DNA from: JBBRGG01 sp038240875 | Lineage (GTDB): Bacteria; Planctomycetota; Phycisphaerae; Phycisphaerales; UBA1924 | Assembly: GCA_038240875.1 (NCBI GenBank) | Contig: JBBRGG010000141.1 | Location: 1-9,313 of the forward strand | Length of the DNA: 9,313 bases | Direction: 5' to 3' | Part shown: positions 1-5,646 of the stretch, in pieces | Layout: the number at the start of each line of letters is the position of its first letter | How positions within the stretch are numbered: position 1 is the stretch's first letter | Position numbers and translations under genes: made by a program | Notes under the pieces: model-generated | The model's database searches: none | Told to the model about the DNA's origin: nothing | Seen by the model: the letters and a program-made list of their open reading frames with translations, nothing else

Positions 1-331
1 CTGGGTTGCCCTGGTTGATGGCTAGAAGCCGTGCGTACTCGGCCTTTGGATCCTTGATGGAAACGTTGGCGTCGAATGTGCCAACTCGTTCGCGATAGAT
101 TTCGAGATACTTGAGCTCGCGATACTCGGCGACGTTTGCCCCGCGCTTGGGATATACCGACACCGCGTCTAGCAATCCCCAAAACCCAAAGCCGGTGAAA
201 AGTACAATAATGAAAAGCGTCTTTCGAACCCAGCGACCGGCCAGCCGCGTGCGCTCAATTGGAGCATTTGCGCCAGCTGCCTCGATGGCTTGCGTTTCAA
301 GATTGATCGTCGGATGAAAGGTATGGCCCAT
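1..331 (-). CDS. Single-pass membrane protein of unknown function, 3' end cut by window
   Basis: The frame reads leftward from an ATG at 331-329 for 110 codons and is still open at base 1, so only the N-terminal part is visible. The protein starts MGHTFHPTINLETQ. It has a polar N-terminus of about 37 residues containing RTRLAGRWVRK, then one hydrophobic segment at about residues 38-58 (TLFIIVLFTGFGFWGLLDAV). A charged, probably helical region follows (EYRELKYLEIYRERVG). The positive residues before the membrane segment suggest an N-in, C-out single-pass topology. A GAGGA ribosome binding site (minus strand, bases 340-336) lies 4 nt before the ATG and decides the start. It lies 116 bases downstream of the small gene at 448-750 and may be co-transcribed with it. 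I do not recognise the family. The gene is missing from a plain ATG-to-stop search because its stop is outside the window. Confidence 0.72.
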   Translation of the reverse strand, partial: MGHTFHPTINLETQAIEAAGANAPIERTRLAGRWVRKTLFIIVLFTGFGFWGLLDAVSVYPKRGANVAEYRELKYLEIYRERVGTFDANVSIKDPKAEYARLLAINQGNP

Positions 332-447
332 GCATTCCTCGGCGTTGAACGGATGTTGTTAGCTTACTCAAGGCTGTGGAGCATATCTACGTATACATGT
401 TCGGCGAGGTACGGCGAGCTTGTTCGAATCACGCAACTGACGCGAAT

Positions 448-750
448 TCACTCATGAAAGTCATCATTCGATCGTTCCAAGAATTCCATTCCCGAGACGC
501 TCGATCTTGGCAGGTCGTCAACGCGTTCAAGAGCGAGTTTCCACCACTGTTCGGCGCGAGCCTGCCCTCTGTTTCGAGTCATCATCCAGTCAAAACCGCC
601 TTCACCAGAATCATCATTCATCGGCCGTATCGGGATTCTAGGATAGTTTAACCCCTGAGTAAGTGCCTTTGTCAGCCACGCTGAATGCAACGCGCGTGCT
701 CGCTCGCCTGCTTCGACAAAGCCGTCGCGATCCTGAAAACGCAGCCGCAT
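448..750 (-). CDS. Small hypothetical protein, about 100 aa
   Basis: This is a 100-residue soluble protein beginning MRLRFQDRDGFVEAG and ending SNDDFHE. The frame could also start 7 codons earlier at 771. The ATG at 750 is preferred because a GGAGAG ribosome binding site lies 6 nt upstream of it, inside the alternative N-terminus. The sequence is charged and tryptophan-containing (AEQWWKLALERVDD), with no membrane segment, signal peptide or catalytic motif that I recognise. The residues around EAGERARALHSAWL look helical. A possible promoter lies about 90 bases upstream, and the partial membrane-protein gene follows 116 bases downstream on the same strand. I see no link to the carotenoid genes. 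It is likely a real gene given the ribosome binding site and coding-like composition, but its function is unknown. Confidence 0.6.
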   Translation of the reverse strand: MRLRFQDRDGFVEAGERARALHSAWLTKALTQGLNYPRIPIRPMNDDSGEGGFDWMMTRNRGQARAEQWWKLALERVDDLPRSSVSGMEFLERSNDDFHE

Positions 751-756
751 AATAAT

Positions 757-762
757 CTCTCC
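757..762 (-). promoter_or_regulatory. Ribosome binding site deciding the start at 750
   Basis: The minus strand reads GGAGAG followed by six bases (ATTATT) and then ATG. This strong site lies inside the longer alternative reading (start 771), so it argues for the shorter protein. Confidence 0.6.
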
Positions 763-841
763 ATAAGGCATCTGGCTTGAAAGAAATTAATGGCCGTGAC
801 AAAGCATTGTTGCTGGTGCGGATCCAACTACTATTAACGAA

Positions 842-871
842 AGTGTATCAGATTTTTTCTGGTATTGGCAA
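842..871 (-). promoter_or_regulatory. Possible sigma-70-like promoter for the small gene
   Basis: On the minus strand TTGCCA (871-866) is followed 18 bases later by TACACT (847-842). These resemble the -35 and -10 consensus (TTGACA, TATAAT) with two mismatches each or fewer. The surrounding stretch (about 780-910) is visibly AT-rich compared with the flanking genes, and it lies between the end of the glycosyltransferase operon and the small gene at 750. It would give a leader of roughly 85 bases. This is a visual match only. Confidence 0.28.
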
Positions 872-918
872 GAATAATTATCCTAGATACAACTTCCACT
901 TTGATTTGATTGCATCAA

Positions 919-2265
919 TTACGCTGGGGTAGAAGCCTCTTGGGCGATTCGCCCGCGCCAAGAACGTTGACCGGTTAAGTGGAGCCAGTAACTGTGCCAC
1001 TGGATGAGGGTCATGAACAGCACCCCGACGGGGTGGAGTAGGGCCCCCAGCATGCTGGTTGATAATGCCTTGGCGAGGATGACGCGCTGGACAAGAGCGA
1101 GTAGGCACGCGGCTGCGGCGAGGCCCAAGTGCTCGCCTTGAACTTTGTACGTAGATTCAATCAAACCCAACGACTTGAAAAGCACGAAGAGCAAGAACGC
1201 CCAAGGAAACATATGTCCAATCGCGTGCATGATGGTGATGAAGAGAAGCAGGCCAACAGAGCCAAGGCCTTCGTAGGCATTCTTGGCAAAGCCGCGCCAG
1301 GTTTGGGAAAAACCGCGGTACATTCGGCACGAGAGCAAGGGCGTGCCGTCAACCAAATCCGAATGAAAGCCGGCTTTACGGATGGCGCGAGGCATCTTGA
1401 TGCCATCGTGCATTGAGTCTTTGAATGCCTGATGGCCTTGGGTCGCGTCATAAGCGTCGCGGCGAACCAAGAGGAATTGGCCACAACCGGCAGAGCTTGC
1501 CGGGTCGTTGGTGCGGCGCATGCGCGGGAAGGGCAAGTACGAGAGCAAGATGAAGAAGATCATGGGAACGACGAGGGACTCGGTAAGGGTGCCGGTGATC
1601 TGCCTTGGAAACGCGCTGATCAGTGCGGCTTTGGTGCGGTGGGCTTGCGTGAGCGCGCTGGCAAGACATTGTGGCTCGAAACGCACGTCGGCGTCTGTAA
1701 ATACCAGCCAGGACCCGCGCGCGTGCTGCGACATGCGCCAACAGGCATGTTGCTTGCCGTTCCAACCGGAGGGAAGTGAGACTACGAGAGCCGGGCGAAC
1801 GCGCGGGTCTAAAGCCACAAGACGCGCGAGGATCGCGGGGGTTTCGTCAGTGCTCTGGTCGTCGTAAACGATCACTTCGAGAGTGGGATTATCGAGAGGA
1901 TTTGAGTTGGATTTTGCGTTGAGTTTAGGGTCAGGTGTCGCGAGTAACTTGAGTGCATCGGCGTTGGCAAGAATCGCGAGGACACAGGCTTCGAGGTTTG
2001 CTGATTCGTTGCGAGCGGGGATGCAGACAGAAATCAGCGGACGAGATGTGTCGCTCGGCTGCACGAGTCCTGGCTCATGCAGCTCTTCGAGTGGGATTGG
2101 CGTAGGCCGCGGGGCCTTGCCAAGAGTTTTGAGATTAATGACGGTCATGGCCAACGCCATGGAAGCAATTGCGCAGGCAGTCAAAAGCATCCAGCCGAGC
2201 CAATTCCAGCCAATAGATGGGAGGTTAAGAGCAAGCAAAGAGATGGAAGCGGCCGAAAATAGCAT
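919..2265 (-). CDS. Membrane family 2 glycosyltransferase, carotenoid/CrtQ-like
   Basis: This 448-residue protein is predicted to transfer a sugar from a nucleotide donor to a lipid acceptor at the cytoplasmic membrane; from context the acceptor is a carboxylated or hydroxylated carotenoid. Motifs in order: membrane segment about 20-43; start of the GT-A fold at about 77 (ISVCIPARNESANLE); DDQSTDE (135-141); GWNGKQHAC (168-176); the metal-binding TDAD (190-193); HDGIKMPRAIRKAG (286-299), where the usual ED carries His for Glu but keeps Asp287; and QTWRGFAKNAYEG (321-333) in place of QxxRW. Hydrophobic segments follow at about 232-245, 336-364, 380-398 and 403-422. GWxGK and this topology fit the HpnB/CrtQ group. 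A polar insert at about 109-128 lengthens the domain. It is the last gene of the minus-strand operon, 124 bases after the acyltransferase. ATG 2265 is the first ATG, GTG or TTG in frame after the acyltransferase stop, and no Shine-Dalgarno site precedes it. Confidence 0.85.
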   Translation of the reverse strand: MLFSAASISLLALNLPSIGWNWLGWMLLTACAIASMALAMTVINLKTLGKAPRPTPIPLEELHEPGLVQPSDTSRPLISVCIPARNESANLEACVLAILANADALKLLATPDPKLNAKSNSNPLDNPTLEVIVYDDQSTDETPAILARLVALDPRVRPALVVSLPSGWNGKQHACWRMSQHARGSWLVFTDADVRFEPQCLASALTQAHRTKAALISAFPRQITGTLTESLVVPMIFFILLSYLPFPRMRRTNDPASSAGCGQFLLVRRDAYDATQGHQAFKDSMHDGIKMPRAIRKAGFHSDLVDGTPLLSCRMYRGFSQTWRGFAKNAYEGLGSVGLLLFITIMHAIGHMFPWAFLLFVLFKSLGLIESTYKVQGEHLGLAAAACLLALVQRVILAKALSTSMLGALLHPVGVLFMTLIQWHSYWLHLTGQRSWRGRIAQEASTPA

Positions 2266-2389
2266 GTGTGTGCAGAGTATGAGGCAGCGTGGACTCGTGA
2301 AAGAGGCAAAGAAATCGAAAAAGAGAATAGCTTGACGATTGTTTCGCCGCTGGAAAAACGAGGATTCAAGGACTTTATGGTAAACGATC

Positions 2390-3301
2390 TCACGAGCCGC
2401 GTTTGACTACTTCGATATTGGACTGTTTGCCTAGAACACGCAGCCAAAGGTCGTAAAAGGGGTTGGTCGAAGACGCCTTGGTGGCAAATAGGTTCTCGAA
2501 GGCGTCTGGGTTGCGAGCACGGACACACGTTGCCAATTCGGCAGCGTTTGCACGCATCGCGTTGGTCAACGCGCGATGCCAACCCGCGGTCGTCATCGAA
2601 GTCGGCGGCTTAACTTCTACGATGCGCAATAAAACCTCCGGAGATTGCTCGATCCAGAACACGTACTCCACGGCGATGGCAATCACGCGCAGCGAATCAC
2701 CGGAACTGGCCGATGTACCAGCTTCATTACCATTCACACTAGCTCTGCACGCACGAGCGGCGATTGCAGCAGTGCCGGGCCGAAGCACGATTTCATCGCG
2801 CACATCCGAAAAGCGACCTTGGGGCGTGACCCACATCGTCGGCTTGCGATCACGCTTGAAACGGTCGAGGCAGTACGCGAGCATGGGCTTAAGAGCCGCA
2901 GGATCGTCGGGATCTACGCCAAAGAGCCCAAGCTTTTTGAAGATACCAAACTTGCGAAGCATGGCGATATCCATGGGTCCAAACCCGGTGCGATCAGGGA
3001 GCAATCGCGACCCAAGCAAGACGCACACAAGCGGATCCCACCACGAACTGTGATTGAGCATAACAATCGTGGGCGTGTTGATTGTGTTGAGTGCGCTCAA
3101 ACGATCAACGCCGCCTTTGACGATGCGCACAGAGTGAAATTTCTTACGAAACAGCCGTGCGACGTACTTCCCAAAGCCGCGATACAACCAAGGCGTGAAC
3201 GCGCCGGGGAGGATGTGCACCGCATGCACGGCGCTAGAGCCGGGGCCGCGCTGCGCGGCGTGCTCGCTCGGTGTTGGACTGCGCTTGGGAAGTGCACTCA
3301 T
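2390..3301 (-). CDS. PlsC-like lysophospholipid acyltransferase family protein (CrtO-like role)
   Basis: This 303-residue protein belongs to the glycerophospholipid acyltransferase superfamily, whose members transfer a fatty acyl chain to a hydroxyl group at the membrane. The catalytic HX4D motif is clear as NHSSWWD (His84, Asp89). The acceptor-binding motif is TPQGRFSD (159-166), where the usual FPEGTRS has Gln161 for Glu. RPGTAAIA follows at 174-181, and the hydrophobic strand VIAIAVEY is at about 206-213. The first 35 residues are polar and poorly structured. It starts 24 bases after the stop of the CrtI-family gene and is followed by a glycosyltransferase. In staphyloxanthin synthesis an acyltransferase (CrtO) esterifies the glycosylated carotenoid, so an equivalent role is inferred here. 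A phospholipid or ornithine-lipid acyltransferase is the alternative. No clear ribosome binding site is seen before the ATG. Confidence 0.85.
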   Translation of the reverse strand: MSALPKRSPTPSEHAAQRGPGSSAVHAVHILPGAFTPWLYRGFGKYVARLFRKKFHSVRIVKGGVDRLSALNTINTPTIVMLNHSSWWDPLVCVLLGSRLLPDRTGFGPMDIAMLRKFGIFKKLGLFGVDPDDPAALKPMLAYCLDRFKRDRKPTMWVTPQGRFSDVRDEIVLRPGTAAIAARACRASVNGNEAGTSASSGDSLRVIAIAVEYVFWIEQSPEVLLRIVEVKPPTSMTTAGWHRALTNAMRANAAELATCVRARNPDAFENLFATKASSTNPFYDLWLRVLGKQSNIEVVKRGS

Positions 3302-3325
3302 GGTGCGGGCTCAGATAAAGTATGC

Positions 3326-5083
3326 TTAATGGCTCGCGGCGGATGCGGGCGTGATGCTTTCGCCGATTTCGACGCCTTGCCCAAAGTTGATCTTGGGCAA
3401 CTTGATTCCAAAGTCTTGGGCGACACATCGGGCCGCGGTCACGCCAGACATTAGAACCATTGGTACTCCTGGTCCGGGGTTAGCAGACCCACCAGCAAGA
3501 TACAAGCCTTGGAAGGCTTTGGAGCGGTTCTTGGGCTTGAAGCCGCCTCGTAACTTGCCATGAGACGCGAGGCCATAGATTGCGCCGCCTTCGGCGTTAT
3601 ACATACGTTCGATCGAAGCGGGCGTGAGAGAATGTTCGACGGTGATGTGGCGTTCGATCTCGGGCATATTACCACAGCGAGCGAGTTTTTCCATGATGAC
3701 CGGACGATACTGCTCGAGCAAGCCACCCTTGCCTTCCCACTGTTGGCCATCGCGCTTGTACGCGGTGTGCACAAGAATGTAGAGGGCTTCGTGCCCCTTT
3801 GGCGCTTGCGTGGGATCGGTCCGCGAAGGAGCAGCGAGGTACAAAGTCGGGTCTTTGGCGGGGATGCCCTTGGAGTAAATGTCGTCAAACTCTTCGTGCG
3901 AGTTGTTACTGAAGAGAAAGTTGTGATGCGCAAGATGCTCGTACCGGCGGTTGAGGCCAAGATAAAGAACGACGCCAGAGCACGCGGGTGTGTACGCGCC
4001 GGCGATCGAACGCTGTGCGTCCTGAGCTTCGGGGGTTTTAATGAGGTCGCGGTAGGTGCGCTGCACGTCACAATTTGAAACCACGGCATCGGCACGAATT
4101 TCGCGGCCATCGTCGAGCTTAACGCCCACAGCCCGATCGCCATCAATGAGGATGCGGGCAACGCCCACGCCGCGATGAATCTGGCAGTTGCCTTGGTCCA
4201 CGGCTTCTTCAAGGATGGCTTCAAGTGCGCGAGCAACGCAGCGCGTGCCGCCACGATTATCTTTGACTGTTCCAGCAGGCGCAGACTTTGGAGGCATGGA
4301 ATACCAGCAGCCATGGTCGGCCTGAGCAGCGGCAATCAGCGACAAAATCGCGGGCGCAAGGAACGGGCTCGACCCAACATACTGAAGGAAGTGCTCGCAC
4401 ATCTGCTGCACGTGTGGCTCTTTGACGAAGTTGTTGATCGTCGCGCCGACCGTCGAGTGCATGCGCATGGCGAGCGCGTCTTTGAGGATGCCTGGCTCTT
4501 TGGGCGGGCTTTTCATGAGGTCCATGACGCCGCCAAGGTCGTTGTAAAAGAAGACTTTTTCCGACAGGTTCATCATGCGGCGAGAGAACGTAAGAAAGTC
4601 GGTAAAGCCCTTGCCTGCACCAGTGTTGCGAAATTGTTCGTCAAGCTCACGCGCGGTCTGCGCCGGGTCTTTGCGAAGATTGATGACGGTGCCATCGTCG
4701 TAGAAACAGCGCCACTGCGGGTCGAGGTTAATGAGGTCGATGCGGTCTTCGGGGCGCGAGCCGGCGCGGCGAAGGATGCCTCGAAGCACTTGTGGCAGCG
4801 TGATGATTGTCGGGCCCATGTCGAAGGAAAAGCCCTTGTCTTCGAGGACGTTCATCTTGCCGCCGAGGTGGCCGTTGCGCTCGACAAGGATGACGCGAAG
4901 CCCAGCAGACAGGCATTCGACAGCACAAGAAAGGCCGGCGAGCCCGCCACCGACAATAAGGACAGTGCGATCGGTGCGAGAGGGGCTGTGCGCAGTGCGC
5001 GAAGCGGCTGGCGTAATCGCGACCGGTTCAGAGTTCACGAGGTTGGAAGCTACGGGCTGAGGAGCCAAAGCGGCAGGGGTCAT
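3326..5083 (-). CDS. crtI: CrtI/CrtN/CrtP-family carotenoid desaturase or oxidase
   Basis: This is a FAD-dependent phytoene desaturase-family enzyme, 585 residues from the chosen start, that oxidises linear carotenoids at the membrane. The N-terminal dinucleotide fold is VLIVGGGLAGLS (41-52), with the acidic ribose-binding residue in VERNGHLGGKMN (Glu68) and the DMGPT motif (88-92). The C-terminal FAD signature LYLAGGSANPGPGVPM lies at 527-542, followed by MSGVTAARCVA. All ends of the family are present. The start at 5083 is chosen for AAGGA 7 nt upstream; an ATG at 5119 is possible. The frame stays open back to 5377, giving up to 98 extra residues that look unlike the family. About 38 polar residues still precede the FAD fold. 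It is first of three minus-strand genes, with acyltransferase and glycosyltransferase genes downstream. Sequence alone does not tell a C40 phytoene desaturase (CrtI) from a C30 CrtN or the oxidase CrtP; the neighbours favour a staphyloxanthin-like C30 route. Confidence 0.9.
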   Translation of the reverse strand: MTPAALAPQPVASNLVNSEPVAITPAASRTAHSPSRTDRTVLIVGGGLAGLSCAVECLSAGLRVILVERNGHLGGKMNVLEDKGFSFDMGPTIITLPQVLRGILRRAGSRPEDRIDLINLDPQWRCFYDDGTVINLRKDPAQTARELDEQFRNTGAGKGFTDFLTFSRRMMNLSEKVFFYNDLGGVMDLMKSPPKEPGILKDALAMRMHSTVGATINNFVKEPHVQQMCEHFLQYVGSSPFLAPAILSLIAAAQADHGCWYSMPPKSAPAGTVKDNRGGTRCVARALEAILEEAVDQGNCQIHRGVGVARILIDGDRAVGVKLDDGREIRADAVVSNCDVQRTYRDLIKTPEAQDAQRSIAGAYTPACSGVVLYLGLNRRYEHLAHHNFLFSNNSHEEFDDIYSKGIPAKDPTLYLAAPSRTDPTQAPKGHEALYILVHTAYKRDGQQWEGKGGLLEQYRPVIMEKLARCGNMPEIERHITVEHSLTPASIERMYNAEGGAIYGLASHGKLRGGFKPKNRSKAFQGLYLAGGSANPGPGVPMVLMSGVTAARCVAQDFGIKLPKINFGQGVEIGESITPASAASH

Positions 5084-5090
5084 GCGTGAA

Positions 5091-5095
5091 TCCTT
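5091..5095 (-). promoter_or_regulatory. Ribosome binding site supporting start 5083 of the desaturase gene
   Basis: AAGGA on the minus strand stands 7 nt before the ATG at 5083. The upstream alternatives at 5119 and 5377 have no comparable site. This is the main reason for trimming the long N-terminal extension. Confidence 0.5.
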
Positions 5096-5289
5096 GGGCA
5101 AGGCAAGAGGCAGAGACATTTGCGCATCCACGAGTTCGTAGACGCGTGGCGACAGATTCGCTCGGCATAACAGGGTAGCGGCGGAGAAAGGGCCGGGGAT
5201 GGTCCGGGGATGGGCGATAGTGGGCTGGAGCTTGGCGAGCAGGGACTGCCAGTAGCAAATGAGGAAGGCTAGCAAGCGAGTGGCCAATT

Positions 5290-5315
5290 GCGTGTCGAGA
5301 AAGATATCAACACGC
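5290..5315 (-). promoter_or_regulatory. Hairpin in the putative leader of the carotenoid operon
   Basis: On the minus strand GCGTGTTGA (5315-5307) can pair with TCGACACGC (5298-5290) across an 8-base loop. This makes a 9-bp stem with one G-U pair. In plus-strand RNA the same position would be a C-A mismatch, so the fold is better in the desaturase transcript. It stands about 207 bases upstream of the chosen start. No U-run follows, so it is not a standard terminator. It could be a leader structure or an operator, or chance. Confidence 0.3.
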
Positions 5316-5439
5316 CGACAGCAATAAACGAAAAACCTCCTGCTCGCGACAGAGGTTTGGCACTTCGTCAAACTCATCTACTTTGCCGAATATCTTCTAT
5401 TTTCTTGATTCCGAACCACGAAACTTCGCCACTTCTCTC

Positions 5440-5550
5440 TCAGTACCCACCCGCTTCGTACGCAATGAAAAAGGCGGCGATGTCATCGTTGGTCACGCCA
5501 CATACGAGGTTGTAGTTGGCGAAACACGCGGGTAACACGGGTCGATCGGA
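5440..5550 (-). pseudogene. Remnant of a dockerin-like (EF-hand) C-terminal tail
   Basis: The minus-strand frame between a TAG at 5553-5551 and a TGA at 5442-5440 encodes 36 residues. The readable core is ANYNLVCGVTNDDIAAFFIA followed by YEAGGY and the stop. It resembles the final repeat of dockerin-type domains at the C-termini of secreted planctomycete proteins, whose pattern is roughly D-x-N-x-D-G-x-V-x-x-x-D-I-x-x-F-F-x-A-Y/W-E-A-G. Aligned to the 12-position calcium loop, positions 1, 5 and 6 (expected D, D, G) are N, V and C, while N3, V8, D12 and the helix after it are kept. No start codon with a ribosome binding site precedes it, and further stops in the same frame (TAA, then TGA) lie just upstream. 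It is best read as the 3' end of a lost gene, though a chance resemblance is not excluded. Confidence 0.42.
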
Positions 5551-5572
5551 CTATTAGCTTGATCAGTTCTTG

Positions 5573-5599
5573 CAGATCTAACAGATCTAACAGATCTAA
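5573..5599 (+). repeat. 9-bp tandem repeat, three exact copies
   Basis: CAGATCTAA occurs three times in a row (5573-5581, 5582-5590, 5591-5599) and is followed by C then a GGGG run. Each unit holds the self-complementary hexamer AGATCT. The array lies 47 bases before the GTG start of the GT-C gene and just beyond the dockerin-like remnant. Confidence 0.9.
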
Positions 5600-5646
5600 C
5601 GGGGCATTAGCGCAAGGATCGATGAGCGTCGCCAAGACTGTACAAG

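Larger units (their letters stand above)
5084..5646. other. Divergent spacer between the carotenoid operon and the GT-C gene
   Basis: This 563-base spacer separates the minus-strand carotenoid operon from the plus-strand GT-C gene, so promoters of both should lie here. It holds a 9-bp-stem hairpin (5290-5315), a 36-codon dockerin-like tail remnant on the minus strand (5440-5550) and a triple 9-bp repeat (5573-5599). The first 294 bases next to the desaturase are open in its frame, but they encode no family-like sequence. I could not find a convincing -35/-10 pair for either direction. Confidence 0.6.

Noticed and set aside
417..445. Possible tRNA, from a TTCGAATC T-loop-like motif
   Set aside because: The T-stem has a mismatch and no acceptor stem, anticodon arm or D-arm can be found upstream.
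376..651. Plus-strand 91-codon frame overlapping the small minus-strand gene
   Set aside because: It has no ribosome binding site, while the opposite frame has a strong GGAGAG site and a more protein-like composition.
906..918. Hairpin TTGAT-TGC-ATCAA just after the GT2 stop as a terminator
   Set aside because: The stem is only 5 bp and AT-rich with no following U-run, too weak to call an intrinsic terminator.
1883..2335. Plus-strand open frames opposite the GT2 gene
   Set aside because: They are shadows of the glycosyltransferase coding frame; no ribosome binding site or domain supports them.
2645..3454. Long plus-strand open frame (269 codons) opposite the acyltransferase gene
   Set aside because: It is antisense to a protein with clear HX4D and membrane acyltransferase motifs, shows no recognisable domain and runs over the junction of two real genes.
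4175..5089. Plus-strand open frame of 304 codons opposite the desaturase gene
   Set aside because: The minus strand encodes intact CrtI-family motifs along the whole stretch; the plus-strand product is rich in Arg and Ala with no family pattern.
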